NCBI GenBank assembly: GCA_015265235.1
Contig: JABZYJ010000023.1
Coordinates: 1 to 18,399 of the forward strand
Direction: 5' to 3'
Source of the DNA: Selenomonas sp.
GTDB lineage: Bacteria; Bacillota; Negativicutes; Selenomonadales; Selenomonadaceae
DNA length: 18,399 nucleotides
A model generated the notes under the pieces. It was not told the origin of the DNA and ran no database searches. It saw nothing but the letters and a program-made list of their open reading frames with translations. Position 1 is the first letter of the stretch; each line of letters starts with the position of its first letter. The position numbers were made by a program, and so were the translations under genes. Positions 7,112 through 14,248 of this stretch are shown here, one piece after another.

Positions 7112-8223
7112 AGGAACTTTTGGAACAGGAAGATATGCCCGATATCCAAGAGCGCACCGTGGTCAAAGGGGTTGTTGTCCAGGTATCCCGCGATGAGGCG
7201 TATGTGGATATTGGCTACAAGCAGGAAATTCCTGTCTCCAAGAGGGATCTTGCCGTTCCTGCGCCGGACGATGCACGCGACGTCGTGAAGGTCGGCGATG
7301 AGATTGATGTCTACATCAAGTCTCTCGGCGGCGATAACGGCGGCAGCCTCTCGAAGGTCGAAGCTGACAAGATGGCCGCATGGAAGGACATCGAGGTCAT
7401 CAAGGAGAAGGGCGAGACCGTCGAGGCAAAGGTCGCCAAAGAGGTCAAGGGTGGACTTGTCGCCTACGTCATGGGACTGCGCGGCTTCATTCCTGCCTCC
7501 CAGATGGAGCTTCACTTCGTGAAGGATCTCTCGGTCTACGTTGACCAGACGGTTGAGGCAGAGATCATCGAGATCGACGTGCAGAAGCGCCGTCTCGTCC
7601 TTTCGCGCCGTAAGCTGCTCGAGCGTGACCGCGCGGAGAAGGAAGAGGCTGTGTTCTCTGCCATCGAGCCGGAGCAGATCGTACGCGGTACGGTCAAGCG
7701 TCTCGTGGACTACGGAGCCTTCATCGACATCGGCGGTGTGGATGGTCTGGCACATATCTCTGATCTCGCGTGGCATCGCGTCAAGCATCCGTCAGAGGTG
7801 CTCGAGGTTGGGCAGGAGCTCGACGTCTACGTAAAGAGCGTGGATCGCGATGCGAAGCGTATCTCCCTCTCGGTCAAGGATACCCTTCCGGATCCGTGGG
7901 TCGAAAAGGCAGAGAAGTACGCAGAGGGTGACTTCATCGAAGGCAAGATCATCAAGCTGACCGACTTCGGTGCATTTATGGAAATCGAGCCGGGCTTTGA
8001 TGGACTGATCCCGATGGGCGAGCTCGCCGAGAAGCGCATTGAGCGTGCGGACGAGGCAGTCCACACGGGCGATGTCGTTGTGGTCAAGGTGCTCCGCATC
8101 GACACGAAGCGCAAGCGCATCTCCCTCTCCATCACGAAGGCAAAGCGTGATGCAGACAGTGCTGACGTCAAGAAGTATGCGGCGGAGAGCGCGTCTGAGG
8201 GTGACGAGACGGTGACGGACTGA
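7093..8223 (+). CDS. rpsA: S1 RNA-binding domain protein (30S ribosomal protein S1-like)
   Basis: Ribosomal protein S1 homologue that binds mRNA on the 30S subunit. The 376 residues hold four S1 (OB-fold) repeats, at roughly 22-90, 108-173, 195-262 and 280-348. The third and fourth are the most canonical (VKRLVDYGAFIDIGGVDGLAHIS and LTDFGAFMEIEPGFDGLIP in part). The second has the GLRGFIPASQ form. A charged tail (AESASEGDETVTD) ends the protein. E. coli S1 has six repeats; four is common in Firmicutes. The start is GTG 7093, in ispH's last codons but a different frame. In many Clostridia the ispH and S1 genes are fused into one ORF; here they overlap as separate genes. Whether this homologue is a stable ribosomal component cannot be told from sequence. 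Confidence 0.92.
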   Translation: MSEQSMKELLEQEDMPDIQERTVVKGVVVQVSRDEAYVDIGYKQEIPVSKRDLAVPAPDDARDVVKVGDEIDVYIKSLGGDNGGSLSKVEADKMAAWKDIEVIKEKGETVEAKVAKEVKGGLVAYVMGLRGFIPASQMELHFVKDLSVYVDQTVEAEIIEIDVQKRRLVLSRRKLLERDRAEKEEAVFSAIEPEQIVRGTVKRLVDYGAFIDIGGVDGLAHISDLAWHRVKHPSEVLEVGQELDVYVKSVDRDAKRISLSVKDTLPDPWVEKAEKYAEGDFIEGKIIKLTDFGAFMEIEPGFDGLIPMGELAEKRIERADEAVHTGDVVVVKVLRIDTKRKRISLSITKAKRDADSADVKKYAAESASEGDETVTD

Positions 8224-8254
8224 TTGTCCAATCGTATAACTCGATAGAGATTTG

Positions 8255-8283
8255 AAGGAGTGACGTTATGTCACTCCTTTTTT
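8255..8283 (+). terminator. Intrinsic terminator after the S1 gene
   Basis: A perfect 10-bp stem (AAGGAGTGAC at 8255-8264 with GTCACTCCTT at 8270-8279) closes a 5-nt loop, and a run of six T covers 8278-8283. It lies 32 bp after the S1 stop codon and is a textbook Rho-independent terminator for the ispH-rpsA unit. Confidence 0.93.
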
Positions 8284-8339
8284 ATGATTACGGTTGCTTA
8301 TAACATGGCATCAGTGTTTTACGAGGAAGAGAAACCTCT

Positions 8340-8385
8340 ATAGGGTTGTTTGACGAAGCTCCTGTTTTTCGTTGAACAACCCTAT
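8340..8385. repeat. 46-bp imperfect inverted repeat (long hairpin) upstream of hsp20
   Basis: The arms ATAGGGTTGTT (8340-8350) and AACAACCCTAT (8375-8385) pair perfectly over 11 bp. Pairing continues inward through two G-T wobbles and then ACGAA (8353-8357) with TTCGT (8368-8372), leaving a loop of about 8-10 nt. There is no T-run on either side, so it is not an intrinsic terminator on either strand. It lies 20 bp upstream of the hsp20 -35 box and so should not be in the hsp20 mRNA. It does not match the CIRCE element. It could be a regulator site, a small dispersed repeat, or a transposon-end remnant. Confidence 0.7.
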
Positions 8386-8405
8386 TCCTATGCGTATGTG
8401 CCATA

Positions 8406-8434
8406 TTGAAAAAAAGGCGGGTTATTGCTATAAT
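8406..8434 (+). promoter_or_regulatory. Near-consensus sigma-70-type promoter for the hsp20-cheR-pyr unit
   Basis: TTGAAA at 8406-8411 and a perfect TATAAT at 8429-8434 are separated by 17 bp. A TG at 8426-8427 adds an extended -10. Transcription would start near 8441, about 35 nt before the hsp20 ATG. This is the best promoter in the window, and the next intrinsic terminator on this strand is at 14249-14279. Confidence 0.85.
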
Positions 8435-8476
8435 AATACGGTAGATTGGTACGTTATAGGGTCGGAGGTGGCTGTT

Positions 8477-8923
8477 ATGTTTCGTCCATTGCCATTTAAT
8501 TTGAAGGAGAATGCCGAGAAGGGGCAGGAGATGCTGAGCAAGGCGTTGGATACGGTGATGGAACATTCCTTCAATCCGTTGGACAAGGTCGGCGGCGTGC
8601 TCTTTCCGTTTCGTGTCGATGTGATTGATACGGAGACGCAGTACGAGATCTTTGCCGAGCTGCCGGGCTTCTCCAAGGATGCGATCGAGGTGTCGTACAG
8701 TGAGGACGGCCGGCTGAAAATCAAGGCGGAGCGCAGTGCGGCCGATGTTCCGGAGACGCGGTACCTCTGCCACGAGCGCAGGACGGGGGCTTTTGAGCGC
8801 TCTTTCCTCATCGACGATGTAAACGATGCGGATGTATCCGTTTCCTATGAGGCGGGCATTCTTCATGTGATCCTGCCGAAGCTGGCGGAGAAGCAGTCGC
8901 GCCGCATCTTTACGATACAATAA
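8477..8923 (+). CDS. Small heat-shock protein, Hsp20 family
   Basis: ATP-independent holdase chaperone that binds unfolding proteins. The 148 residues comprise a short N-terminal arm (about 1-44), an alpha-crystallin domain (about 45-135) and a short tail. Diagnostic features are FRVDVIDTETQYEIFAELPG (45-64), FSKDAIEVSY, a GAFERSFLI segment (104-112), and YEAGILHVILP (124-134), which carries the conserved G-I-L. The tail ends RRIFTIQ; an I-x-I oligomerisation motif (I144-T-I, approximately) is possible but weak. ATG 8477 has GGAGG at 8464-8468 with good spacing; an in-frame TTG at 8372 lies upstream of the promoter and is excluded. No CIRCE or HAIR-like operator is evident, so heat control, if any, works by another route. 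Confidence 0.93.
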   Translation: MFRPLPFNLKENAEKGQEMLSKALDTVMEHSFNPLDKVGGVLFPFRVDVIDTETQYEIFAELPGFSKDAIEVSYSEDGRLKIKAERSAADVPETRYLCHERRTGAFERSFLIDDVNDADVSVSYEAGILHVILPKLAEKQSRRIFTIQ

Positions 8924-8966
8924 TTTGGACGGGAGTAGATCGAGAGAGGTAGAACGGGAGGACGTT

Positions 8967-9758
8967 ATGTCGGAGGATCGCGATTGGGAGCTTTTCAAGC
9001 AGAAGCTCAAGGCAAAGACGGAGATCGATCTGGATCTCTACAAAGAGCCGCAGATGAAGCGCCGTATCAACAATCTGATCACGCGCGCCGGCTACAAGGA
9101 GTGCAGCGAGTACTTTGACCATGTGTGCGGGAACAAGGATGATTTTGCTGCGTTTATCGAGTATCTGACAATCAACGTGTCGGAGTTCTTCCGCACGCCG
9201 GAGAAATTCGGCAAGCTCGAGACGGATGTCATCCCTGACCTCCTAAAACGCTCGTCGAAGCTCAATATCTGGAGCGCTGGCTGCTCCATCGGTGCGGAGC
9301 CGTACTCACTTGCCATCATTATGAAGGAGATGACGCCCGGGACGCGTCACCGTATCCTTGCCTCTGATCTCGATATCGAGATTCTGGCGAAGGCAAAGCG
9401 CGGCGTCTATACGGCGGACGAGATCAAGAGTATGGCGCCCGAGCGTCGCCGCAAGTACTTTGATGTCGTGGACGGCGACCACTATGCCGTCAAGCAGGAG
9501 ATCAAGAGTATGATCGAGTTCAAGCGACACAATCTCCTGCAGGATAAGTTCGAGACGGGCTTCGATCTCATTCTCTGCCGCAATGTGGTCATCTATTTCA
9601 CGGATGAGGCAAAGGAGCAGCTCTATCGTCACTTCTTTGAGGCGTTGAAACCGGGCGGTATTCTCTTTGTCGGTGCGACGGAGTCGATTCTCAACTTCCG
9701 CAAGATGGGGTATACGAGTTTTCAGCCGTTCTTCTATCAGCGGCCGCTCGAGTCATGA
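8967..9758 (+). CDS. cheR: CheR-type protein-glutamate O-methyltransferase
   Basis: SAM-dependent methyltransferase that methylates glutamate side chains of chemoreceptors during adaptation. The 263 residues contain the N-terminal helical domain and the methyltransferase domain. TINVSEFFR (68-76) holds the conserved N and FFR. WSAGCSIGAEPYSLA (102-116) is the SAM loop. ASDLDIEIL (132-140), a KRHNLL segment (186-191) and DLILCRNVVIYF (200-211) follow. It has no TPR extension, unlike some CheR relatives. ATG 8967 has GGGAGG at 8956-8961, 5 nt before; the upstream TTG at 8925 is less likely. No cheB, cheA or receptor gene lies near it, so its partner is unknown. The stop overlaps the next gene by 4 bp (ATGA). 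Confidence 0.93.
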   Translation: MSEDRDWELFKQKLKAKTEIDLDLYKEPQMKRRINNLITRAGYKECSEYFDHVCGNKDDFAAFIEYLTINVSEFFRTPEKFGKLETDVIPDLLKRSSKLNIWSAGCSIGAEPYSLAIIMKEMTPGTRHRILASDLDIEILAKAKRGVYTADEIKSMAPERRRKYFDVVDGDHYAVKQEIKSMIEFKRHNLLQDKFETGFDLILCRNVVIYFTDEAKEQLYRHFFEALKPGGILFVGATESILNFRKMGYTSFQPFFYQRPLES

Positions 9759-10678
9759 ACGGCGCACCGCAGCTCACGCAGGAACAGCGGCGCGCGCTGC
9801 TCCTGCGTGAGGTCAAGTGGGCAGAGGAAAAGTCAGCGGCATACCGCGCCGCGTTCGCACGCGCCGGTGTGAGTCATGCTGACGTGCAGGATTTCGCAGA
9901 TATGGCACGGCTGCCGTTTTTGGATGTCGTGGCAGAGGAGGGGGCGAATGCCCCTTTTTTCATGCTTACGCTGCCCTTATCGGGGATTATGCGCGTGAGT
10001 GTGCTGCGGGATACCACAGGTGTAGGCGGGCAGGTGCACTGCTATACACAGGGGGATGTGGCACGGCAGGTACAGGCAGCGACAGATATGCTCCGCACCT
10101 GCGGCGTGCACCGTGCGAGTACGGTGCTGCTCGTTGGGAATGCTGCGGACAGCCGCACACTCGATCTCCAATATGCGCTCGACGGACTCGGCGCGACGGT
10201 TCTTCCCTGTGCCTCGGCGGCAGATGCTGTGCGGCTCATGGACGCTGTTGTGCCCGATACGGTGATCGCATGGGAGCAGGATCTTCCTCTGCTCGAAGAG
10301 ACATTGGAGAGGATGGCACTCTATCGGCTGATCTCCATCGGTGCACACCCATGTCCGCAGGAGCGTACGCATCGGATGGCGGCACGCATGGGAGCGCGTC
10401 ATACGCACATCTTTACGCGCGCCTCGATGGGGGTGCTGATTGGATGCAACGACGATGATGGTGCGGGCATTCATCTCGATGGACGTCTGCTTTTTGCTGA
10501 GGTCATCGCTGCAGCAGGCCAGGGCTCTGCTGCGGATGGGGCGTGTGGGGAGCTTGTCCTCTCCTCACTGACGGCTGAGGCTGAACCTGTCCTGCGCTGT
10601 CGTACGGGACTGCACGTGCGCCTCTTACGAGAGCAGGATCATAGGGGATATGAGCAGGTGCGGATGGTGGAGGAGTGA
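9755..10678 (+). CDS. Truncated, degenerate phenylacetate-CoA ligase (PaaK)-like protein
   Basis: The 307 residues resemble the N-terminal part of the PaaK branch of AMP-forming acyl-CoA ligases. Similar stretches, in order, are the opening WAEEKSAAYRAAFARAGV (22-39) and LPFLD (53-57). MRVSVLRDTTGVGGQVHCYT (79-98) lies where PaaK has its R..SSGTTG.P ATP loop. LDGLGATVLP (142-151) and CGELVLSSL with PVLRCRTG (264-285) resemble the GELV..TL and P..RYRT.D segments. The protein then stops, so the C-terminal lid domain of about 100 residues with its catalytic lysine is absent. The ATP loop is also degraded (RDTTGVGG). An active ligase is therefore unlikely; a binding or structural role is an inference. 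The start overlaps the cheR stop and pyrF follows after 1 bp, so it is cotranscribed. A homologue elsewhere might be full length. Confidence 0.72.
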   Translation: MNGAPQLTQEQRRALLLREVKWAEEKSAAYRAAFARAGVSHADVQDFADMARLPFLDVVAEEGANAPFFMLTLPLSGIMRVSVLRDTTGVGGQVHCYTQGDVARQVQAATDMLRTCGVHRASTVLLVGNAADSRTLDLQYALDGLGATVLPCASAADAVRLMDAVVPDTVIAWEQDLPLLEETLERMALYRLISIGAHPCPQERTHRMAARMGARHTHIFTRASMGVLIGCNDDDGAGIHLDGRLLFAEVIAAAGQGSAADGACGELVLSSLTAEAEPVLRCRTGLHVRLLREQDHRGYEQVRMVEE

Positions 10679-10679
10679 T

Positions 10680-11396
10680 ATGATGGCAGATGAACGGCTG
10701 ATTGCTGCACTGGATGTCCATACACGCGAGGCTGTAGAGAGACTGGTCGGACAGTTGGGGGACAGTGTTTCCTACTACAAGGTGGGCATGGAGCTTTTCT
10801 ATGCGCTCGGCGGTGACGTTGTCACGTGGCTGAAAGGAGAGGGAAAGAAGGTATTTCTCGATCTAAAGCTGCACGATATACCGAATACTGTAGCAGGCGG
10901 GCTCTGCTCTCTGCTGCGTCTGCGTCCCGACATTCTGAATGTCCATACGGCGGGTGGTCTGCGCATGATGCGGACAGCAGCAGAGGCGCTGCACCGTGCG
11001 GCAGAGGAGGAGGGCGTCCCCTGTCCGAAGCTGATCGGTGTGACGGTGCTCACGAGCATGGATGCGGAGGACTGGACGGGGCTCGGTCATACGGGAACCG
11101 TCGCGGATGCAGTGCTGCACCGTGCATCGCTGGCGCAGGAGGCGGGACTGGATGGTGTCGTTGCCTCCCCCGTGGAGGCGGAGGCGATTCGACGCGCCTG
11201 CGGCCGCGATTTTTGGATCGTGACACCGGGGATTCGTCCCGCCGGTGCGGCGCATGACGATCAGCGCAGGGTGATGACCCCGGCGGCAGCACTTCGCGCT
11301 GGTTCGTCGCAGATTGTGGTGGGGCGTGCCATCTATGCGGCGGAGGATCCGCGTGCGGCCGCAGAGGCTGTTTTGAAGGAGTTGGAGGAGATATGA
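10680..11396 (+). CDS. pyrF: Orotidine 5'-phosphate decarboxylase
   Basis: Final step of UMP synthesis: decarboxylates OMP to UMP. It is a TIM-barrel protein of 238 residues from ATG 10680. The catalytic DxKxxD motif is clear in FLDLKLHDIPNTV (59-71), with D61, K63 and D66. Other family signs are ALDV near the N terminus (10-13), YYKVGMELF (32-40), VHTAGG, TVLTSMD, and the C-terminal phosphate loop region VTPGIRPAGAAHDDQ followed by IVVGRAIY. ATG codons at 10680 and 10683 are adjacent; GGAGG at 10669-10673 suits either. It follows the PaaK-like gene by 1 bp and overlaps pyrE by 4 bp. No PyrR attenuator or other UTP-responsive leader is visible upstream. Confidence 0.96.
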   Translation: MMADERLIAALDVHTREAVERLVGQLGDSVSYYKVGMELFYALGGDVVTWLKGEGKKVFLDLKLHDIPNTVAGGLCSLLRLRPDILNVHTAGGLRMMRTAAEALHRAAEEEGVPCPKLIGVTVLTSMDAEDWTGLGHTGTVADAVLHRASLAQEAGLDGVVASPVEAEAIRRACGRDFWIVTPGIRPAGAAHDDQRRVMTPAAALRAGSSQIVVGRAIYAAEDPRAAAEAVLKELEEI

Positions 11397-11971
11397 TGAC
11401 GCAGGATGAGGTGCGCGCACTGCTGGTTCAGACGGGCGCGATTATGGACGGGCATTTTCTGCTGACATCGGGGCTGCACAGTCCGCACTATGTGGAGAAG
11501 TTTAACGTGCTGCAGCATCCGCAGTATACGCAGCAGCTCTGTGAGGCGATGGCGGAGAAGTTCAAGGATGCGCGGATTGAGACGGTCGTTGGCCCCGTGA
11601 CGGGCGGCATCCTGCTTGCGCATGAGACGGGAAAGGCACTCGGAACCCGTGCAATCTTCACGGAGCGCGTGGACGGCAAGATGACATTCCGCCGCGGTTT
11701 CTCCCTGCGTGAGGGCGAGCGCGTGCTGATTGTCGAGGACATCGTGACGACGGGCGGCTCGATCAAAGAGGTGATCGACGTGGTGAAGGCGGCGGGCGCT
11801 GTCCCCGTGGCGGTCTCGATGCTTGTTGACCGCAGCGGCGGCAAGGCGACATTCGGCGATGTGCCTGCGACCGCCCTCCTCACGATGGATGTGGAGACCT
11901 ATACGCCCGAGCACTGCCCGCTCTGCGCCAAGGGAATCCCCATGACGAAGCGCGGTCGTACGGGAAAGTAA
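11393..11971 (+). CDS. pyrE: Orotate phosphoribosyltransferase
   Basis: Transfers ribose 5-phosphate from PRPP to orotate to form OMP, the step before PyrF. The 192 residues contain the PRPP-binding loop VLIVEDIVTTGGS (111-123), TSGLHSPHYVEKF (25-37), VVGPVTGGILLAHE (65-78) and the mobile-loop region TERVDGKMTFRRGF. A CPLC pair at 175-178 near the C terminus fits the clostridial/archaeal-like PyrE subgroup, whose members carry C-terminal cysteines. ATG 11393 overlaps the pyrF stop, and a second ATG follows at 11396; GGAGGAG at 11384-11390 serves both. The coupled pyrF-pyrE order explains balanced synthesis of two consecutive enzymes. Confidence 0.96.
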   Translation: MMTQDEVRALLVQTGAIMDGHFLLTSGLHSPHYVEKFNVLQHPQYTQQLCEAMAEKFKDARIETVVGPVTGGILLAHETGKALGTRAIFTERVDGKMTFRRGFSLREGERVLIVEDIVTTGGSIKEVIDVVKAAGAVPVAVSMLVDRSGGKATFGDVPATALLTMDVETYTPEHCPLCAKGIPMTKRGRTGK

Positions 11972-11983
11972 CGGACGCGTACG

Positions 11984-12685
11984 ATGGCGGAGGAGTTTAC
12001 GAAGGAAGTAGACGAAGCGCTTGCGGCATGGACGGTGCTCGATACACTGCCGAAGGAATTGGATGGGTTTACGCTCTCTAAGATGCGGCAGGAGCATGAG
12101 GGGCAGTATGATTTCTTTCGCTATGACGCGCCTGCCGAGCACCGTGCGATCGTGGGCTTCTATGACGACGGCACAAAGACTTACAAGGTGCGCGTTGCAG
12201 TCGGGGTGGTGAGTTTTGCCCTGCCCTCCTTTGTCTGTGGAGATTTGGAGACGTTCGGGCGGGAGCTCACACGGAATCTGCCGCGTGTGACGGCGGAGCT
12301 GCATGCGGAGGCGCTGGCGACGCAGGAGCTCGCTCCCGTGTGCGATGCGATCCGTACGTGGGCGTATGGCGCAGCTCTTGCCGAGGAGATGGAGGGATTT
12401 TCGCTCTTCGTCCGACCTGCGGCTCCGGCACAGCTGACGAACGGTTCATTCCTCATCATCGACTATGTGGACTTTGCCAAGGGGAATGACGTCGGCATCT
12501 ATTATAACTGCTATCGCAATGAGTTCTTCGGTGAGTATCACGTGGGAGGGATGCCCTATGTGAGCTATGACTTCGATGCGTCCGATCTGGAGGAACTGGA
12601 GCAGCGGCTGGAGCTGTATCTCGTGCGCTATCTGCATCTTACAGCGGAACAATGGGCGAGTGAGCAGGAGGAAAATCGCGGATGA
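11984..12685 (+). CDS. Hypothetical protein with two similar halves
   Basis: I do not recognise this 233-residue protein. It is acidic, with no signal peptide or membrane segment, so it is probably cytoplasmic. The two halves look alike. DGF(T)L at 27-31 is followed by an aromatic strand region and DLETFGRELTRNL at 87-99. EGF(S)L at 137-141 is followed by an aromatic strand region and DLEELEQRLELYL at 201-213. The spacing between the paired marks is almost the same (about 60 and 64 residues), which suggests a tandem duplication of a small alpha/beta domain. ATG 11984 lies 12 bp after pyrE with only a weak ribosome site, so translation may depend on pyrE. The PLP enzyme gene follows after 18 bp. 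Confidence 0.8.
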   Translation: MAEEFTKEVDEALAAWTVLDTLPKELDGFTLSKMRQEHEGQYDFFRYDAPAEHRAIVGFYDDGTKTYKVRVAVGVVSFALPSFVCGDLETFGRELTRNLPRVTAELHAEALATQELAPVCDAIRTWAYGAALAEEMEGFSLFVRPAAPAQLTNGSFLIIDYVDFAKGNDVGIYYNCYRNEFFGEYHVGGMPYVSYDFDASDLEELEQRLELYLVRYLHLTAEQWASEQEENRG

Positions 12686-12703
12686 TGGAAACGGGAGGAC
12701 ATT

Positions 12704-13942
12704 GTGCAGAGAGATGAACTGAGCAGTCTGCGGGCGGATGTACTGGCACGCGCGCGCAATGCGTTTGAGCGCATGGATGCAGTCGCGGAAGAGAACACGA
12801 AGAAGGTGCTCGATGCGATGCGGGAATGCCGTGTCTCCGATGCGCATTTCAACGTGAGCGCGGGCTATGCGTACAGCGATCTCGGGCGCGAGAAACTGGA
12901 TGAGCTCTATGCGCGCGTCTTTGGTGCGGAGCGTGCTCTCGTGCGGACGCAGTTCGTCTCGGGGACGCACGCTCTCGCGACGGTGTTGTTCGGGATTCTC
13001 CGTCCCGGCGACCGCCTCGTCTCCATCACGGGCACACCCTACGATACGATGCAGACGGTGATCGGGTGGGCGCATGAAAGCTGCGGATCGCTGAAGGAAT
13101 TCGGCGTCTCCTACGATGAACTGCCCATGTGTGAAGGGCGTGTGGATCTGGACGGCATCGCACGCATCGTGACGCCCGAGACGAAGGTGGCACTCGTTCA
13201 GCGTTCGCGCGGCTACAGTGAGCGTCAGCCGCTCAGCATCGCAGATATCCGTGCCGTCAGCGCGCGCATCAAGGCGGCGAATCCCAACTGTATTGTCTTT
13301 GTGGATAACTGCTACGGCGAGTTTGTGGAGATGGAGGAGCCGACGGCAATCGCGGATGTGGACATCATGGCGGGGTCTCTCATCAAGAATCCCGGCGGCG
13401 GACTTGCTCCAACGGGCGGCTATATCGCAGGGCGCAGTGACCTCGTCGAGATGGCGTCCTACCGTCTCACTGCACCGGGTATGGGCGATGAACTCGGTGC
13501 AAGTCTCATCTCGAATCGCCTCCTCTTTCAGGGGCTGTTTCTTGCTCCCCATGTTGTGGCACAGGCACTCAAGGGAGCGGTCTTTGCCGCTGGTATCTTT
13601 GAGGGGCTTGGCTGCCGTACGTTTCCACGCTTTGACGAGGTGCGCGGCGACATCATCCAGGCGATTGAGCTTGGGGATGCGGAGCGGATGAAGGCGTTTG
13701 CACGTGCCATTCAGGCGATGTCTCCGGTCGATGCGTTTGCCGCACCGGAGCCGTGGGATATGCCGGGCTATACCGATCAGATCATCATGGCGGCAGGGAC
13801 ATTCGTGCAGGGCGCGTCGATCGAACTGAGTGCCGATGGCCCCATGCGCGCGCCATATTGCATCTATCTGCAGGGCGGGCTGACGTTCGAGCACGCAGCG
13901 CTCGGCGTGATGGCGGCCGCAGAAGCTATCCTGACGCAGTAG
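12704..13942 (+). CDS. PLP-dependent enzyme, methionine gamma-lyase/YnbB (aluminum resistance) family
   Basis: Fold-type I PLP enzyme of the family seen as YnbB in Bacillus and often named aluminum resistance protein or methionine gamma-lyase family protein; the true substrate is not settled. Of its 412 residues the telling parts are HFNVSAGYAYSDLGREKLDE (48-67) and RTQFVSGTHALATVLFG (81-97) with the cofactor phosphate site. FVDNCYGEF (199-207) has the Asp that contacts the pyridine ring, and GSLIKNPGGGLAPTGGY (224-240) has K228 as the probable Schiff-base lysine. The start is GTG 12704, with GGGAGG at 12693-12698. It lies in the pyr-containing operon, 18 bp after the two-half unknown protein. 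An amino-acid or sulfur-metabolism role is inferred from the fold. Confidence 0.9.
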   Translation: MQRDELSSLRADVLARARNAFERMDAVAEENTKKVLDAMRECRVSDAHFNVSAGYAYSDLGREKLDELYARVFGAERALVRTQFVSGTHALATVLFGILRPGDRLVSITGTPYDTMQTVIGWAHESCGSLKEFGVSYDELPMCEGRVDLDGIARIVTPETKVALVQRSRGYSERQPLSIADIRAVSARIKAANPNCIVFVDNCYGEFVEMEEPTAIADVDIMAGSLIKNPGGGLAPTGGYIAGRSDLVEMASYRLTAPGMGDELGASLISNRLLFQGLFLAPHVVAQALKGAVFAAGIFEGLGCRTFPRFDEVRGDIIQAIELGDAERMKAFARAIQAMSPVDAFAAPEPWDMPGYTDQIIMAAGTFVQGASIELSADGPMRAPYCIYLQGGLTFEHAALGVMAAAEAILTQ

Positions 13943-13950
13943 ATTTCACT

Positions 13951-13956
13951 GGGAGG
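13951..13956 (+). promoter_or_regulatory. Ribosome binding site deciding the start of the seven-cysteine protein
   Basis: GGGAGG ends only 1 nt before ATG 13958, too close for normal initiation, but 7 nt before the in-frame GTG 13964. This favours the GTG. Confidence 0.65.
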
Positions 13957-13963
13957 AATGAAT

Positions 13964-14233
13964 GTGTGCGGCCATTGCTCAGAGGTCGAGGAAGTGCCTC
14001 ATTTCTCCTCTCCGCGCCAGTATGAGCGAACGATTGAACAGATGAAGCGATTGATCGCCGACGAGGGCTTTATCCTCGTGGAGGGAACCTGTCCTCTCGG
14101 AGAAGAGAAAAAAGATGGATGTTGGGTGGACGACATCATCGACCATGTGATTCAGTGTCCGATGTGCGGACAAGTATTCACCTGTGTTGTCAATACGTAC
14201 CGCGGCGGGGGATCATTTCGTCGAGGACGGTAG
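13964..14233 (+). CDS. Small seven-cysteine protein, probable zinc-binding, function unknown
   Basis: I do not recognise this 89-residue protein. It contains seven cysteines: a CGHC at 2-5, C43 (GTCPL), C53, a CPMC at 65-68 and C74. The paired CxxC motifs suggest a zinc ribbon formed by the N-terminal and C-terminal pairs. Between them are a helix (ERTIEQMKRLIADEG) and a short strand (FILVEGTC). The tail NTYRGGGSFRRGR is basic and glycine-rich and could contact nucleic acid. It has no signal peptide. The GTG at 13964 is chosen by ribosome-site spacing; ATG 13958 would add two residues. It is the last gene of the unit, 16 bp before the terminator stem. Stray antisense reading frames here are not supported. 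Confidence 0.75.
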   Translation: MCGHCSEVEEVPHFSSPRQYERTIEQMKRLIADEGFILVEGTCPLGEEKKDGCWVDDIIDHVIQCPMCGQVFTCVVNTYRGGGSFRRGR

Positions 14234-14248
14234 TATATTTAATGTTTT

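Noticed and set aside
8284..8343. A 19-codon open frame right after the S1 terminator
   Set aside because: It has no ribosome site, starts in the terminator T-run, and its product resembles nothing known.
8340..8385. CIRCE heat-shock operator or intrinsic terminator
   Set aside because: The arms do not resemble TTAGCACTC/GAGTGCTAA, and there is no T-run on either side.
12446..13894. Long minus-strand open frame of 482 codons opposite the YnbB-type gene
   Set aside because: The + strand protein has clear PLP-enzyme motifs over the same bases. The minus-strand product is His/Arg/Cys-rich with no family pattern, a typical mirror of GC-rich codon use.
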